61,046 bases of DNA, from assembly GCA_000980495.1 (NCBI GenBank), contig LARN01000005.1, positions 1 through 61,046 of the forward strand, given 5' to 3'. The translations under genes and the position numbers were made by a program. The notes beneath the pieces were generated by a model. That model saw only the letters and a list, made by a program, of their open reading frames with translations, was not told the DNA's origin and ran no database searches. This stretch comes from Acinetobacter sp. N54.MGS-139. GTDB lineage: Bacteria; Pseudomonadota; Gammaproteobacteria; Burkholderiales; Burkholderiaceae_F. Below, in pieces: positions 1 through 7,964 of this stretch. Positions within the stretch are counted from its first letter, which is position 1. Each line of letters begins with the position of its first letter.

Positions 1-1454
1 TTTCCTCTGCTTTCCTCTGTTATACCGTGAATCGTTAAGCTCGAAGAATCCGTTAAAACGACGGTCTGGATCTTCTCATCAATTGCAGCAACCGGTCCGG
101 GAGCGTAGAGGGCAACATCCGAACGGTTGAGTGTTAATTGGTTTGTTTTATCAGACGTCAGCGAGCCAATACGGATTGTTTGGTCAGTCAGTTCTGTGCT
201 GTCTTCCAAATCTAATCGCACGGAGGCCAGAGCTATATTCGGCTTATCTAGCAGACCATAGTGATTCTTAAGGGTAACTTTGTGAATGTACCCGCTGCTC
301 TCGTCGATAAACACCTCTCCGGTAAAGATCAACTCGGCGCCCTTATAAGCATCGGAGGCTTTGTTGAGATACTCAAGAGAAGCTTTTTCATCGGTCAGAG
401 TTATCTTTGAGAAAGGTTTGGACCATTTTTCAGTTATTTCTCCAGCTAACAATGTGCCGCCCACCAACATGTCGGATACAAAGTCTTTGGCAGATACCGT
501 GAAAATATTTTTCGATTCTGAAGTGAGTTGAACAACTGAAAGATTCCAATTCGCCGGATTTAACTGTGTTTCAGAAACGATTTCAAGAGCTCCGCCTATC
601 TGCTGATAAGATCCTCCGAAGCCGCTGAGATCCCCTTTTAAATAAACGTCTGCGCCATCAGCTATGACCTTTCCATTTCCTGTGAAAACTTTCCCGGCTT
701 CAACATGAAACGAGGAAGATGCCTTCAGCACTAGCACTGCTGAGGATTCGAGATTGAAGGCCGTTCCAAGCGTCTTGAACGAAGAAGGGCCGCTCAATTG
801 AAGGAGAGACTCATCGGCTCCCCGTGTGTTTCCTCCGACTTGAACCAGCAAAGCAGGAGTTTGACTGAAGTCTTTGACAGTAAATTGGTCCAAAAAATGA
901 AGAGCCGTGCCCTCTGCAATACTTATTGCGAGAGATCCTGTGTCGTTCAACCTCTGAATTTCTAGATTAACGGCCTTCTCAAAATTTACTTGAAACTGGC
1001 TGTCAGGTATTGTCCAAATCCCTAGAACACGAGAGCCTTCGCGATTTGCATCCAATATTCTTAGGTCAAGTTCCCGATTTATCGTAATTGATTCTGGATT
1101 AGAAATTGACGCATGTATGGAGCTAAAAGTCAGGAGAGCTGACTCTGTCCCTGTATTGATAAAACCGTACTGTAGTTTTGGAAGAGCGGTAGACGCATCC
1201 TCTATCAGTCTGTCTGCAATATTCCACTCCATGTTTGTGAGGGCCGGTCTTCCCTCAGAAAATGCGAGAAGGAATTCATCGATCTCTTCGTCAGTGCTTT
1301 CCTCTGTCCACCAAGTCAGATCCTCCAATTCCCAAAAGTTAAACTTTTCAGGTTTGGTATTGGCCGCTTCTGCGGCTGCAAAATGGCAAATAGAAAAAAG
1401 AACTGCACCGGCAACAGACCGATGCAGCATGTCCGAAATATTTTTTCGCGGCAT
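1..1454 (-). CDS. N-terminal part of a large exported, autotransporter-like surface protein (runs off left edge)
   Basis: The minus-strand frame is open from an ATG at 1454 to the window edge, giving at least 484 residues with no stop. GGAG seven bases upstream supports this start; a second ATG lies at 1430. Residues 1-30 look like a Sec signal peptide: basic start, hydrophobic stretch, and an Ala-rich end (AAAEA). An acidic, Trp-containing segment follows (about 35-95). The rest is rich in Ser, Thr, Leu, Val, Gly and Asn with short hydrophobic strands, and I saw no Cys after the signal. This fits a beta-helix passenger domain. The barrel domain that would prove an autotransporter lies outside the window. 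It starts 36 bases after the Nif3-like gene on the same strand. Confidence 0.66.
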   Translation of the reverse strand, partial: MPRKNISDMLHRSVAGAVLFSICHFAAAEAANTKPEKFNFWELEDLTWWTEESTDEEIDEFLLAFSEGRPALTNMEWNIADRLIEDASTALPKLQYGFINTGTESALLTFSSIHASISNPESITINRELDLRILDANREGSRVLGIWTIPDSQFQVNFEKAVNLEIQRLNDTGSLAISIAEGTALHFLDQFTVKDFSQTPALLVQVGGNTRGADESLLQLSGPSSFKTLGTAFNLESSAVLVLKASSSFHVEAGKVFTGNGKVIADGADVYLKGDLSGFGGSYQQIGGALEIVSETQLNPANWNLSVVQLTSESKNIFTVSAKDFVSDMLVGGTLLAGEITEKWSKPFSKITLTDEKASLEYLNKASDAYKGAELIFTGEVFIDESSGYIHKVTLKNHYGLLDKPNIALASVRLDLEDSTELTDQTIRIGSLTSDKTNQLTLNRSDVALYAPGPVAAIDEKIQTVVLTDSSSLTIHGITEESRG

Positions 1455-1490
1455 GTAGCTGCTCCGTATAGAGTCAGCCCCGCGTTCAAT

Positions 1491-2243
1491 CTATATCGGG
1501 TTGTCGATGTTCACAAAGCTGACATTTAATTGTGGAAAACGAGAAGCTAACCATTGCGATAGTGCTCGAATCCCTAATGTCTCACTTGCGTGATGGCCGA
1601 CCGCGAAATACGGAACCCCTAATTCCCTTGCTTCCAGAACTGTGCGCTCACTAATCTCGCCGCTCAGGTAGGCCTGAGCGCCTGCGTCTGCCGCTTTTTC
1701 GAGATAGTCTTGTGCCGCACCACTGCAAAAAGCAACTCTTCGTATTGAAGGGGGAGAGTCTACGGGCAAAACATAAGGCACCCTCCCGAGAACCTCGGTT
1801 AGTTTGTCAGTGAGTTTTTCAATTGTTACAGGTGAGTCAAACTCTCCCTGCAAGACAAGGGGCTCGTCCGGAAGAGGCGTTACATCTTTTATTTTTAGCA
1901 AGCGCCCGAGCTCGTGGTTATTACCTACCTTTTCATTGGCATCAAGAGGTAAGTGATAGGCAATGAGGTTAATATCGTGCTCAAGAAGCTTCTTAATTCG
2001 GACTCTTTTTATTCCGGTAATTCTCGGATTTTCATTCTTCCAGAAATAGCCGTGGTGAACAATAATTGTGTCTGCCCCCCTCTTCACGGCCTCATTGATG
2101 AGAGCCTCTGAGGCCGAGACGCCGCAGACGATATCCTTGACCTCTTTTTTGCCCTGGATCTGCAGTCCGTTGGGGCAGTAGTCTCGAAATTTTTCCGGCT
2201 CCAACAGTTCGTTGAGCGCCTCCAGAAGTTTTTGGATTTTCAT
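1491..2243 (-). CDS. Nif3-like dinuclear metal centre protein (YbgI family)
   Basis: A 250-residue protein of the Nif3/YbgI family, whose members form toroidal hexamers with a two-metal site; the true substrate is uncertain, although some databases name the family GTP cyclohydrolase I type 2. Metal-ligand motifs are visible: HHGYFWK near residue 64, the segment LPLDANEKVGNNHELG in the middle, and GHHASETLG near the C-terminus. The length matches the short form, without the central insertion of some Gram-positive members. ATG at 2243 has GGAAG upstream. In many betaproteobacteria this gene lies near cell-envelope or respiratory genes. Here its neighbours are a small conserved protein and a surface protein, which give no functional clue. 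Confidence 0.9.
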   Translation of the reverse strand: MKIQKLLEALNELLEPEKFRDYCPNGLQIQGKKEVKDIVCGVSASEALINEAVKRGADTIIVHHGYFWKNENPRITGIKRVRIKKLLEHDINLIAYHLPLDANEKVGNNHELGRLLKIKDVTPLPDEPLVLQGEFDSPVTIEKLTDKLTEVLGRVPYVLPVDSPPSIRRVAFCSGAAQDYLEKAADAGAQAYLSGEISERTVLEARELGVPYFAVGHHASETLGIRALSQWLASRFPQLNVSFVNIDNPI

Positions 2244-2257
2244 CGAATTCTTCCCAT

Positions 2258-2284
2258 ATAAAAACTGCCGGGAATCCCGGCAGT
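2258..2284 (-). terminator. Rho-independent terminator behind the small conserved gene
   Basis: A near-perfect GC-rich inverted repeat (ACTGCCGGGA/TCCCGGCAGT) is followed on the minus strand by a run of T. It lies between the stop of the gene at 2304 and the start of the Nif3-like gene, so the two are probably separate transcription units. Confidence 0.75.
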
Positions 2285-2303
2285 CTTAAATATCACAAAT
2301 AGC

Positions 2304-2708
2304 TTACGGCATGACTAAACCGCTGCCGCCGGCACCTTCAGGAGGCGTGAAGCCGGGCTGACCCGGAACCACAATCTTGCTTGCGGCTGCGCGGCGCAGT
2401 TCCTGCAGCTCTTTCATGGTCTTTTCAACGCCGGCCTTAGCGGCTTCGCGATAATTTGCGACAGCGGCTGCCAAGTTGTCGGCTTCGATATCAAAGGAGA
2501 TCGGAAGAGCGCCCATCTGAGTCATGATCTGAGCTTCGCCGGTGTAAATAACCTTGCGGCTCTCGTCCACTTTGCCATCTGCTGTTACAGGCACCAGGCA
2601 GCGAATCACACCGATCTTTCGGTCGGTGTAAATTTCTTCGCGGAAAAGGTTGGCTGCATCCATCTGCTCCTGGCCCTTTTCGGCTTCAGTCTTAACTTCT
2701 TCAGTCAT
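2304..2708 (-). CDS. Small conserved protein of unknown function
   Basis: A 134-residue soluble protein without signal peptide or membrane segment. Residues 1-16 are acidic. A middle part (about 22-85) contains regular hydrophobic strands (IGVIRCLVPVT, KVIYTGEAQIMT, ALPISFDIEADN), then a helix rich in Ala, Glu and Lys (85-112), and a Gly/Pro-rich tail. From memory, similar small cytoplasmic proteins of unknown role occur in other Burkholderiales, but I cannot assign a family. It is flanked by terminator-like hairpins on both sides, which suggests a single-gene unit. The gene is probably real: clear start and stop, neighbour-like codon use, and no competing frame. Confidence 0.75.
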   Translation of the reverse strand: MTEEVKTEAEKGQEQMDAANLFREEIYTDRKIGVIRCLVPVTADGKVDESRKVIYTGEAQIMTQMGALPISFDIEADNLAAAVANYREAAKAGVEKTMKELQELRRAAASKIVVPGQPGFTPPEGAGGSGLVMP

Positions 2709-2771
2709 TTATCTACTACTCCTCAAATTTTATTCTGTGTATTCTGACTCGAGATTTGACTCCGGATTTGC

Positions 2772-2796
2772 AAAGAGGCTCAAACAGAGCCTCTTT
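2772..2796 (-). terminator. Hairpin behind the single-domain universal stress gene
   Basis: The inverted repeat AAAGAGGCTC/GAGCCTCTTT with a five-base loop lies just past the stop of the gene ending at 2804. On the minus strand only a short T stretch follows, so it may be a weak terminator. Confidence 0.55.
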
Positions 2797-2803
2797 CCCG
2801 TAA

Positions 2804-3238
2804 TCATCTGTAAACCATGACGGGAATCTTGGAATGAGTCAGAACTTTTTGAGTTTCACTGCCTAAAAGCACGGCTGCAAAGCCCTGTCTGCCGTGAGAG
2901 GCCATGAAAATCAAATCGCAGTTGTATTCATTGGCGGCGTCAATAATCGCTTCGGCCGGAGAGAAGGATTTGAAAGCCACAACTTCGCAGTTGATGTCTT
3001 TTTTCTCAACCAGTTCTCGAGCGATTTCCAGTCGTTCCTGAGCCATTTCCTTAACTCTGGAATCGTATTGATCAATACTTTCAGGTCTGTACTCAGAGAG
3101 ATTGGTATAGCTGTAAGGCTCAATAACAGTAATGATGACAATAGAGGAACCCAGAGCCTTGGCAAAATCGGCCGCAGCTTCAAGCGCTTTATCAGAGAGT
3201 TCGGATCCGTCTGTCGGAACCAAAATACGGTTATACAT
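2804..3238 (-). CDS. Universal stress protein, single UspA domain
   Basis: A 144-residue UspA-fold protein, probably a cytoplasmic dimer that helps in starvation, redox or membrane stress. The N-terminal strand and loop MYNRILVPTDGSELS and the C-terminal SHGRQGF...LLGS segment are characteristic. The ATP-binding pattern G-2x-G-9x-G(S/T) is almost complete, but its first Gly is Ala (MASHGRQG), so nucleotide binding is likely but not certain. It lies close to a second, two-domain Usp gene at 4252, with tcdA between them. Frames read on the opposite strand across this gene are shadows. Confidence 0.93.
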   Translation of the reverse strand: MYNRILVPTDGSELSDKALEAAADFAKALGSSIVIITVIEPYSYTNLSEYRPESIDQYDSRVKEMAQERLEIARELVEKKDINCEVVAFKSFSPAEAIIDAANEYNCDLIFMASHGRQGFAAVLLGSETQKVLTHSKIPVMVYR

Positions 3239-3307
3239 AGCTGACCGTCCTTTTAAGAATTTTATTTACCCATAAGTGTAATAGGATTTGTTACATTCCG
3301 TTAAGTT

Positions 3308-4093
3308 TTATTTAGTGTCGATCCCCGTAATGTGGTTGATCGCGACAGAGGCGGCGGCCAAGCCCAAAGCTGCTGTTACTACAACGGAAGATCCATAGCC
3401 GGCACAAGATAGGCCGGCGCCGACGTCACACACTCCTTCGGGACGTTTAACGGGGTCTGCGGTGTAAACACAAGGAATGCCGAACTTCTCAATTCTCTTT
3501 CCTGCTTTTAGTTTAGGAAACCCGTATTTTTTGCGAAGGTCGTAACGCATTCGGGATAAAAGAGGATCTCCGGTCGTTCGGGCTAAATCCTCGTGAATAA
3601 TGTTCATGGCACTCGTCTTGCCACCGGCCGCGCCGCACGCAACTATGTATTGCTTTCTTTTTTTACAGACGGCCGCCATAGCTGCTTTAACTTTAACGTT
3701 GTCAATGCAGTCAAGAATGATGGCGTCTTCCGGCAGAAGCGATTCTGCGGTTTCTACTTCGATGAAATCTTCAATCTTCCTGCAGTCGCAGAGCGGATTG
3801 ATCGCGTGGATTCTTTCTGCCGTCGCATCGACTTTCGGTTTACCATAAACCCCTGTCATCGCCTGCAACTGACGGTTCGTATTGCTCTCTGCGACATTAT
3901 CTAAGTCCACCAGCGTGATGCGGCCAACGGCCGTACGAGCTAAAGCTTCCGCTGCCCAAGAACCCACGCCTCCTAAACCGACCACACAGACATGAGCATT
4001 TTTTAAGCGTTCGGCACCGGCTTTGGTGTAGAGTTTTGCAACGCCGCCAAAGCGTCTTTCGTAATCGAGCGGATATTTGTTCTCTTCAGCCAT
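3308..4093 (-). CDS. tcdA: tRNA threonylcarbamoyladenosine dehydratase
   Basis: A 261-residue E1-like ThiF/HesA-family enzyme, matching TcdA (CsdL), which uses ATP to cyclise t6A at position 37 of tRNAs to ct6A. Seen: the nucleotide-binding loop VVGLGGVGSWAAE near residue 35, the Asp of LVDLD, the Asn-Arg pair in SNTNRQ, ILDCIDN, and the family motif CGAAGGK. The C-terminus carries a hydrophobic helix, as usual for the family. I chose ATG at 4093. A frame two codons longer would begin with TTG at 4099. The gene is divergent from the two-domain Usp gene, sharing a 158-base upstream region. Confidence 0.9.
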   Translation of the reverse strand: MAEENKYPLDYERRFGGVAKLYTKAGAERLKNAHVCVVGLGGVGSWAAEALARTAVGRITLVDLDNVAESNTNRQLQAMTGVYGKPKVDATAERIHAINPLCDCRKIEDFIEVETAESLLPEDAIILDCIDNVKVKAAMAAVCKKRKQYIVACGAAGGKTSAMNIIHEDLARTTGDPLLSRMRYDLRKKYGFPKLKAGKRIEKFGIPCVYTADPVKRPEGVCDVGAGLSCAGYGSSVVVTAALGLAAASVAINHITGIDTK

Positions 4094-4251
4094 TTTCAAC
4101 TTCTATTCGTCAGACACCGTCCTCAAAAGAAACTTCGTCTTGCCCTAATGTTTCTTTGATAACTCTTTTAATTACAGATGGGATAATTCATAATGTCAAC
4201 AAAGCTCGTGAAAGAAAAACAAGCTTACTAACAATGATTATCGGAGGTTAA

Positions 4252-5151
4252 ATGAAGATTTTAGTTCCCATCGACGGAAGCGAGTTCAGTAAACACTCAA
4301 TTGAATTTGTCACTTCACGTGCAACTCTCTTAGGACACAACCCTGAAATCGAACTGCTGAGCGTGCAGGCCCCCGTTCCCGCAAGAGCCTCCAAATTAAT
4401 CGGCAATGGCTCCCTGAGCGGTTATTACGACGAGGAAGCCAACGTCATTCTTGAACCTGCAATCGAAGCACTGAAAGCCGCAGGCGTCAAAGCTACCGCC
4501 CGCTATGCTGTCGGCGAAGCCGCTCCGACAATCGCAAAAGTTGCTGAAGAATCCGGCGCCGATCTGATCATCATGGGTTCTCATGGCCGCTCTGCCTTGA
4601 AGGGCCTCCTGCTTGGTTCGGTTACCAATTCCGTCTTGGCGCTCTGCGACAAACCCGTCCTGATCCTGCGCAACAAACCGGCGCCCACTAATGACTCTCT
4701 GAAGGTCGGCGTTGCGATCGACGGCTCCAAGTATGGTGAAGCCGCTGTCGAACACATTCTTAAGAACCACGATATTTTCGGCGACCATCCGACGTTCTAT
4801 CTGATGAACGTCGTCAGTGACTACGCCGGTGTCGTTATGCCGGATATGGCCGGTATGGCGCTCCCGACAATGAATGAATCCGAAGTTCGCGCCATGCAGC
4901 AGGAATCTTTTGATGAAGCCGTCGGCCCGAGCCGTAAAGCTTTCCAAGCCAAAGGCTTCAAGACAGAAGAAATCTGCCTGGTCGGCAATCCCGGCGACGA
5001 AATCGCAGCTTTCGCTAAGAATGAAGGTTTAGATCTCATCGTCATGGGAACACGCGGCTACGGCGCTTTCAAAGCCGCCGTCCTCGGTTCGACCGCTACG
5101 CGTATTGCCGCGATCAGTGACACGCCTCTGTTGGTAATTCAGGCAAACTAA
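4252..5151 (+). CDS. Tandem two-domain universal stress protein
   Basis: A 299-residue protein made of two UspA domains (about 1-142 and 150-299), equivalent to a fused dimer. Both halves keep the ATP-binding pattern: GSHGRSALKGLLLGS in the first and GTRGYGAFKAAVLGS in the second. A strong GGAGG lies six bases before ATG. Two-domain Usp proteins are common in proteobacteria, often induced by stationary phase or low oxygen; the sequence does not show which signal applies here. A GC-rich hairpin follows the stop, so it is probably transcribed alone. Together with the single-domain Usp at 2804, two stress proteins flank tcdA. Confidence 0.93.
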   Translation: MKILVPIDGSEFSKHSIEFVTSRATLLGHNPEIELLSVQAPVPARASKLIGNGSLSGYYDEEANVILEPAIEALKAAGVKATARYAVGEAAPTIAKVAEESGADLIIMGSHGRSALKGLLLGSVTNSVLALCDKPVLILRNKPAPTNDSLKVGVAIDGSKYGEAAVEHILKNHDIFGDHPTFYLMNVVSDYAGVVMPDMAGMALPTMNESEVRAMQQESFDEAVGPSRKAFQAKGFKTEEICLVGNPGDEIAAFAKNEGLDLIVMGTRGYGAFKAAVLGSTATRIAAISDTPLLVIQAN

Positions 5152-5186
5152 CGCCGACGGACGTTTAGAACAAACCACACTTACTC

Positions 5187-5210
5187 AAGGGCGTCCATCG
5201 AGGCGCCCTT
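5187..5210 (+). terminator. Hairpin between usp and the MFS gene
   Basis: The inverted repeat AAGGGCG/CGCCCTT, extended by CC/GG around a bulge, has no clear T run behind it. It could be a weak terminator, or a structure near the translation start of the next gene, which begins 13 bases later. Confidence 0.5.
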
Positions 5211-5223
5211 GTTCATTATAAAA

Positions 5224-6456
5224 ATGACAAAAATCCTCAAAATCGTCGCCTTCATGGCCCTCCTGCACTGCGGTTTTACTTCTTCGCGCGTTATTTCCAC
5301 CCTTTATGCCCTGCATTACGGGCAGCCTGCGTGGATGGTCGGCGTGATTTTGAGTACTTATGCGGCGATTCCGGCACTGATCTCAATTCATGTCGGGAAA
5401 TTCATCGATAAGATCGGGGTTCGTATCCCGATCACGGTTTCTTTCCTGATGATCTCGGCGGCGTGCCTGATGCCGATTCTTTTCCCGTATGAGCAGTTTG
5501 GCTTTTGGCCTATCATCGTGACGTCTTTGCTTGCGGGTACAGGATTTGTTTTTACGCTCATCAGCGGCCAGGGCTTAATCGGACATCTCTCAAATAATAA
5601 AAATCGGGCAACGGCTTTTACCTATCAATCCATCGCCTTTTCAATTTCGGGGTCAACCGGACCGGTTGTAGCCGGCTACCTGATCGATCACGGAAGCTAC
5701 TATTGGGCGTTCGGCGGCGCGCTAACTTTTGCGCTCCTCGGCGGCGGAATCTTTCTGCTCCAGGCACGCGGCCTACCCTCGGCCTTTAACAAATCTCAGG
5801 CTAAAGATAATCGGCATCACAGTGCCTTTGAATTATTCAAAGATGAGAAAGTCAGAAACGTTCTGCTTGCGTCTGCCTTCGTTTCTATGGCTTGGGATCT
5901 TCAGGCCTTCATGATTCCGGTTTACGGCACCGAAATCGGATTAGACGCCGTCGCCATCGGCTGGCTGTTAAGTACATTCTCCATCTGCACGTTTGCCGTC
6001 CGAGTTTTCATGCCGATCCTTTCTCAGATGTTCAAAGAATGGTCCATCATTATTTTCGTGATGATCTCAGCCGGTCTGACTTATATTGTTTTTCCTTTTA
6101 CGACATCGCTCACGCTTCTCTTCCTACTTTGCGGATGGCTCGGCGCCTCTCTCGGAGCTTCTCAGCCGAACGTTCTCTCGCTGCTCCATCAGGTAACTCC
6201 TGACGGCCGCGTAGGCGAAGCGATCGGAATCCGAACCATGCTGATGAACGCCAGCCATGCGATTTTGCCCCTGCTCTTCGGTTTCGGCGGTTCGGTGATC
6301 GGAGCCGCATCGGCATTTTGGGCAACCGGGGCCTTAATGGTCGGAGCCGGTGCAAAAATCGGCTACTCCGTTAGAAATATGCGCGACCCCGCTGAGAAAC
6401 TCGTGGAAGACAAGGCAATTGAGCAGGGAGAGAATATCGACTTCAAAAAAAAATGA
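5224..6456 (+). CDS. Major facilitator superfamily transporter
   Basis: A 410-residue inner-membrane protein with about 12 hydrophobic segments in two halves and a central polar loop (about 185-205). The loop motif after the second segment, GKFIDKIGVR, is the usual MFS pattern G-x3-D-x2-G-x-R/K. The substrate cannot be told from sequence. I chose ATG at 5224. A TTG five codons earlier would place the start inside a hairpin. No clear ribosome binding site precedes either, which is odd for this tightly packed window. The C-terminus ends in a charged, Lys-rich tail. Confidence 0.85.
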   Translation: MTKILKIVAFMALLHCGFTSSRVISTLYALHYGQPAWMVGVILSTYAAIPALISIHVGKFIDKIGVRIPITVSFLMISAACLMPILFPYEQFGFWPIIVTSLLAGTGFVFTLISGQGLIGHLSNNKNRATAFTYQSIAFSISGSTGPVVAGYLIDHGSYYWAFGGALTFALLGGGIFLLQARGLPSAFNKSQAKDNRHHSAFELFKDEKVRNVLLASAFVSMAWDLQAFMIPVYGTEIGLDAVAIGWLLSTFSICTFAVRVFMPILSQMFKEWSIIIFVMISAGLTYIVFPFTTSLTLLFLLCGWLGASLGASQPNVLSLLHQVTPDGRVGEAIGIRTMLMNASHAILPLLFGFGGSVIGAASAFWATGALMVGAGAKIGYSVRNMRDPAEKLVEDKAIEQGENIDFKKK

Positions 6457-6651
6457 CAAATAATCCCGTAGTTATTGCAAGGGGGTAACATCAATAAAGT
6501 AATTACTTATGGTTATTTTTCCGTAGAATAATTACAATAAGGTAGAAGCTGCGAAAAACCCTGTTTCGATAGAGACAGCGGATTCGATTACACATTACAA
6601 CAGCAAATAACACAAGCCGATTACGATTAAGTTGCCGGAGGGAGGGTAATT

Positions 6652-7338
6652 TTGAACACTGGGGAGACAACCGTTCTCGTTGTGGAGCCGGATCTTGACA
6701 CACAGCGAGTCTATCGTCAGCGTCTTATTCATGATCCTGACATTAAACTGATTGGCATTTGTTCAAGCATTGCCTCTGCGACTGCATTGCTTGCTCAAAC
6801 AAACTGCGACATCCTGTTCACGGAACTCAACCTTCCGGACGAGGACGGCTTGGATTTTATCCGCCGCGCCTCCGAAGATCTCGCGGTTCAAAATATCGTT
6901 GCCGTCACTTCCAAAAACTCAGCTGCCGATATTGCTGCTGCCGTCGAAAACGGCGCTGTCGGCTATATCATGAAGCAGGACTCCGACCTTCACGATGTCG
7001 GAAACTACATCCGCATTCTGCGTGCGCATGGAAGTCCGATCAGCCCAACCGCAGCGAGGGTCTTAGTTGATGCCTTACGCCGGAAGCCGACCGTCAAGCC
7101 GGTCGTTTCCGTTGCGGCAAGTCGGCCTGCCGTTGCAAATCCCTTGTCACCAAGAGAAACCGAAGTTCTCAATCTTCTTGCCCGAGGCATGAGCTTCGCA
7201 GAGATCAGTTCGGTCTTAAACATCTCTTGTCACACGGTCACGGCGCACATCAAGAAGATTTACCGCAAGCTTCAAGTACATTCCCGAGGGGAAGCGGTTT
7301 ACGAAGCCGCCCAGCTTGGAATTCTTCCGTCCATGTAA
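6652..7338 (+). CDS. LuxR-type response regulator with atypical receiver
   Basis: A 228-residue two-domain regulator: receiver (about 6-122), linker (123-155) and LuxR/FixJ helix-turn-helix (about 157-222, SPRETEVLNLLARGMS...TVTAHIKKIYRKL). The receiver is unusual. The Asp that normally accepts phosphate is Glu58 (FTELNLPDEDG), and the acidic pair after strand 1 reads Glu12-Pro13. Thr86 and Lys108 are kept. It may therefore work without phosphorylation, with Glu mimicking the active state; this is inference. Start is TTG at 6652, set by a strong purine-rich site (GGAGGGAGGG) upstream. No histidine kinase lies nearby. Targets are unknown. Confidence 0.88.
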   Translation: MNTGETTVLVVEPDLDTQRVYRQRLIHDPDIKLIGICSSIASATALLAQTNCDILFTELNLPDEDGLDFIRRASEDLAVQNIVAVTSKNSAADIAAAVENGAVGYIMKQDSDLHDVGNYIRILRAHGSPISPTAARVLVDALRRKPTVKPVVSVAASRPAVANPLSPRETEVLNLLARGMSFAEISSVLNISCHTVTAHIKKIYRKLQVHSRGEAVYEAAQLGILPSM

Positions 7339-7341
7339 GAC

Positions 7342-7375
7342 AAAAGCCGAAGGCTCGCACCTTCGGCTTTTTCTT
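7342..7375. terminator. Shared bidirectional terminator between regulator and moaC
   Basis: The long inverted repeat AAAAGCCGAAGG/CCTTCGGCTTTT has a six-base loop and T runs on both strands. It lies between two convergent genes and can end transcription from either side. Confidence 0.85.
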
Positions 7376-7387
7376 TCAGCTGGTTTT

Positions 7388-7867
7388 CTATTTCTTCAAA
7401 ACCCAGTCGCCGCTCTTGCCGCCGTGCTTTTCCAGCAAACGGATGTCGGTCATGCACATTCCGCGGTCTACAGCTTTAAGCATGTCGTAGATGGTCAGAA
7501 GGCCGACTTGGACAGCCGTTAGGGCTTCCATTTCAACGCCGGTTCTGCCTTTGGTTTCACAGGTCGCCACACAGCGCACTTTGCTTTCTTCCGGATAGAG
7601 TTCAAAGTCAACGTTCACATGCGTTAGGGCAATCGGATGGCAAAGAGGAATCAGATCCGGTGTCTTCTTCGAACCCATGATGGCAGCAATACGTGCAACC
7701 GCCAGAACGTCTCCTTTCTTAGCGTTCCCCTTTTCCACCAGGGCAAAAGTCTCCGGATGCATGCTGATCCAGCCCTCGGCGATACCGATGCGATGGGTTT
7801 GATCTTTATCGGCAATATCCACCATATGGGCTTCGCCCGCCTGGTTGAAATGAGTCAACTCGGACAT
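7388..7867 (-). CDS. moaC: Cyclic pyranopterin monophosphate synthase
   Basis: A 159-residue MoaC, the enzyme that turns 3',8-cyclo-GTP into cyclic pyranopterin monophosphate in molybdenum cofactor synthesis. Recognisable segments are [15 protein letters not shown] at the N-terminus, [13 protein letters not shown] in the middle and [21 protein letters not shown], all close to family consensus. Length is typical. It lies apart from other moa genes here, which is common. Molybdopterin is used by many anaerobic respiratory enzymes, in keeping with the lifestyle suggested by the reductase locus, although no molybdoenzyme is in the window. It is divergent from bepA. Confidence 0.96.
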   Translation of the reverse strand: MSELTHFNQAGEAHMVDIADKDQTHRIGIAEGWISMHPETFALVEKGNAKKGDVLAVARIAAIMGSKKTPDLIPLCHPIALTHVNVDFELYPEESKVRCVATCETKGRTGVEMEALTAVQVGLLTIYDMLKAVDRGMCMTDIRLLEKHGGKSGDWVLKK

Positions 7868-7964
7868 ATAAATACCTTTTTAGAATTAGTTACAGCAAAA
7901 AACAGGATTACTGTTATATTTTTCCTTACTGCTTGAATGATAAATATTATTGGATAAAAACGGA

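Noticed and set aside
1117..1458. Open frame of 113 codons on the plus strand
   Set aside because: It runs antisense to the better-supported exported protein, which has a signal peptide, ribosome site and a frame open for 484 codons.
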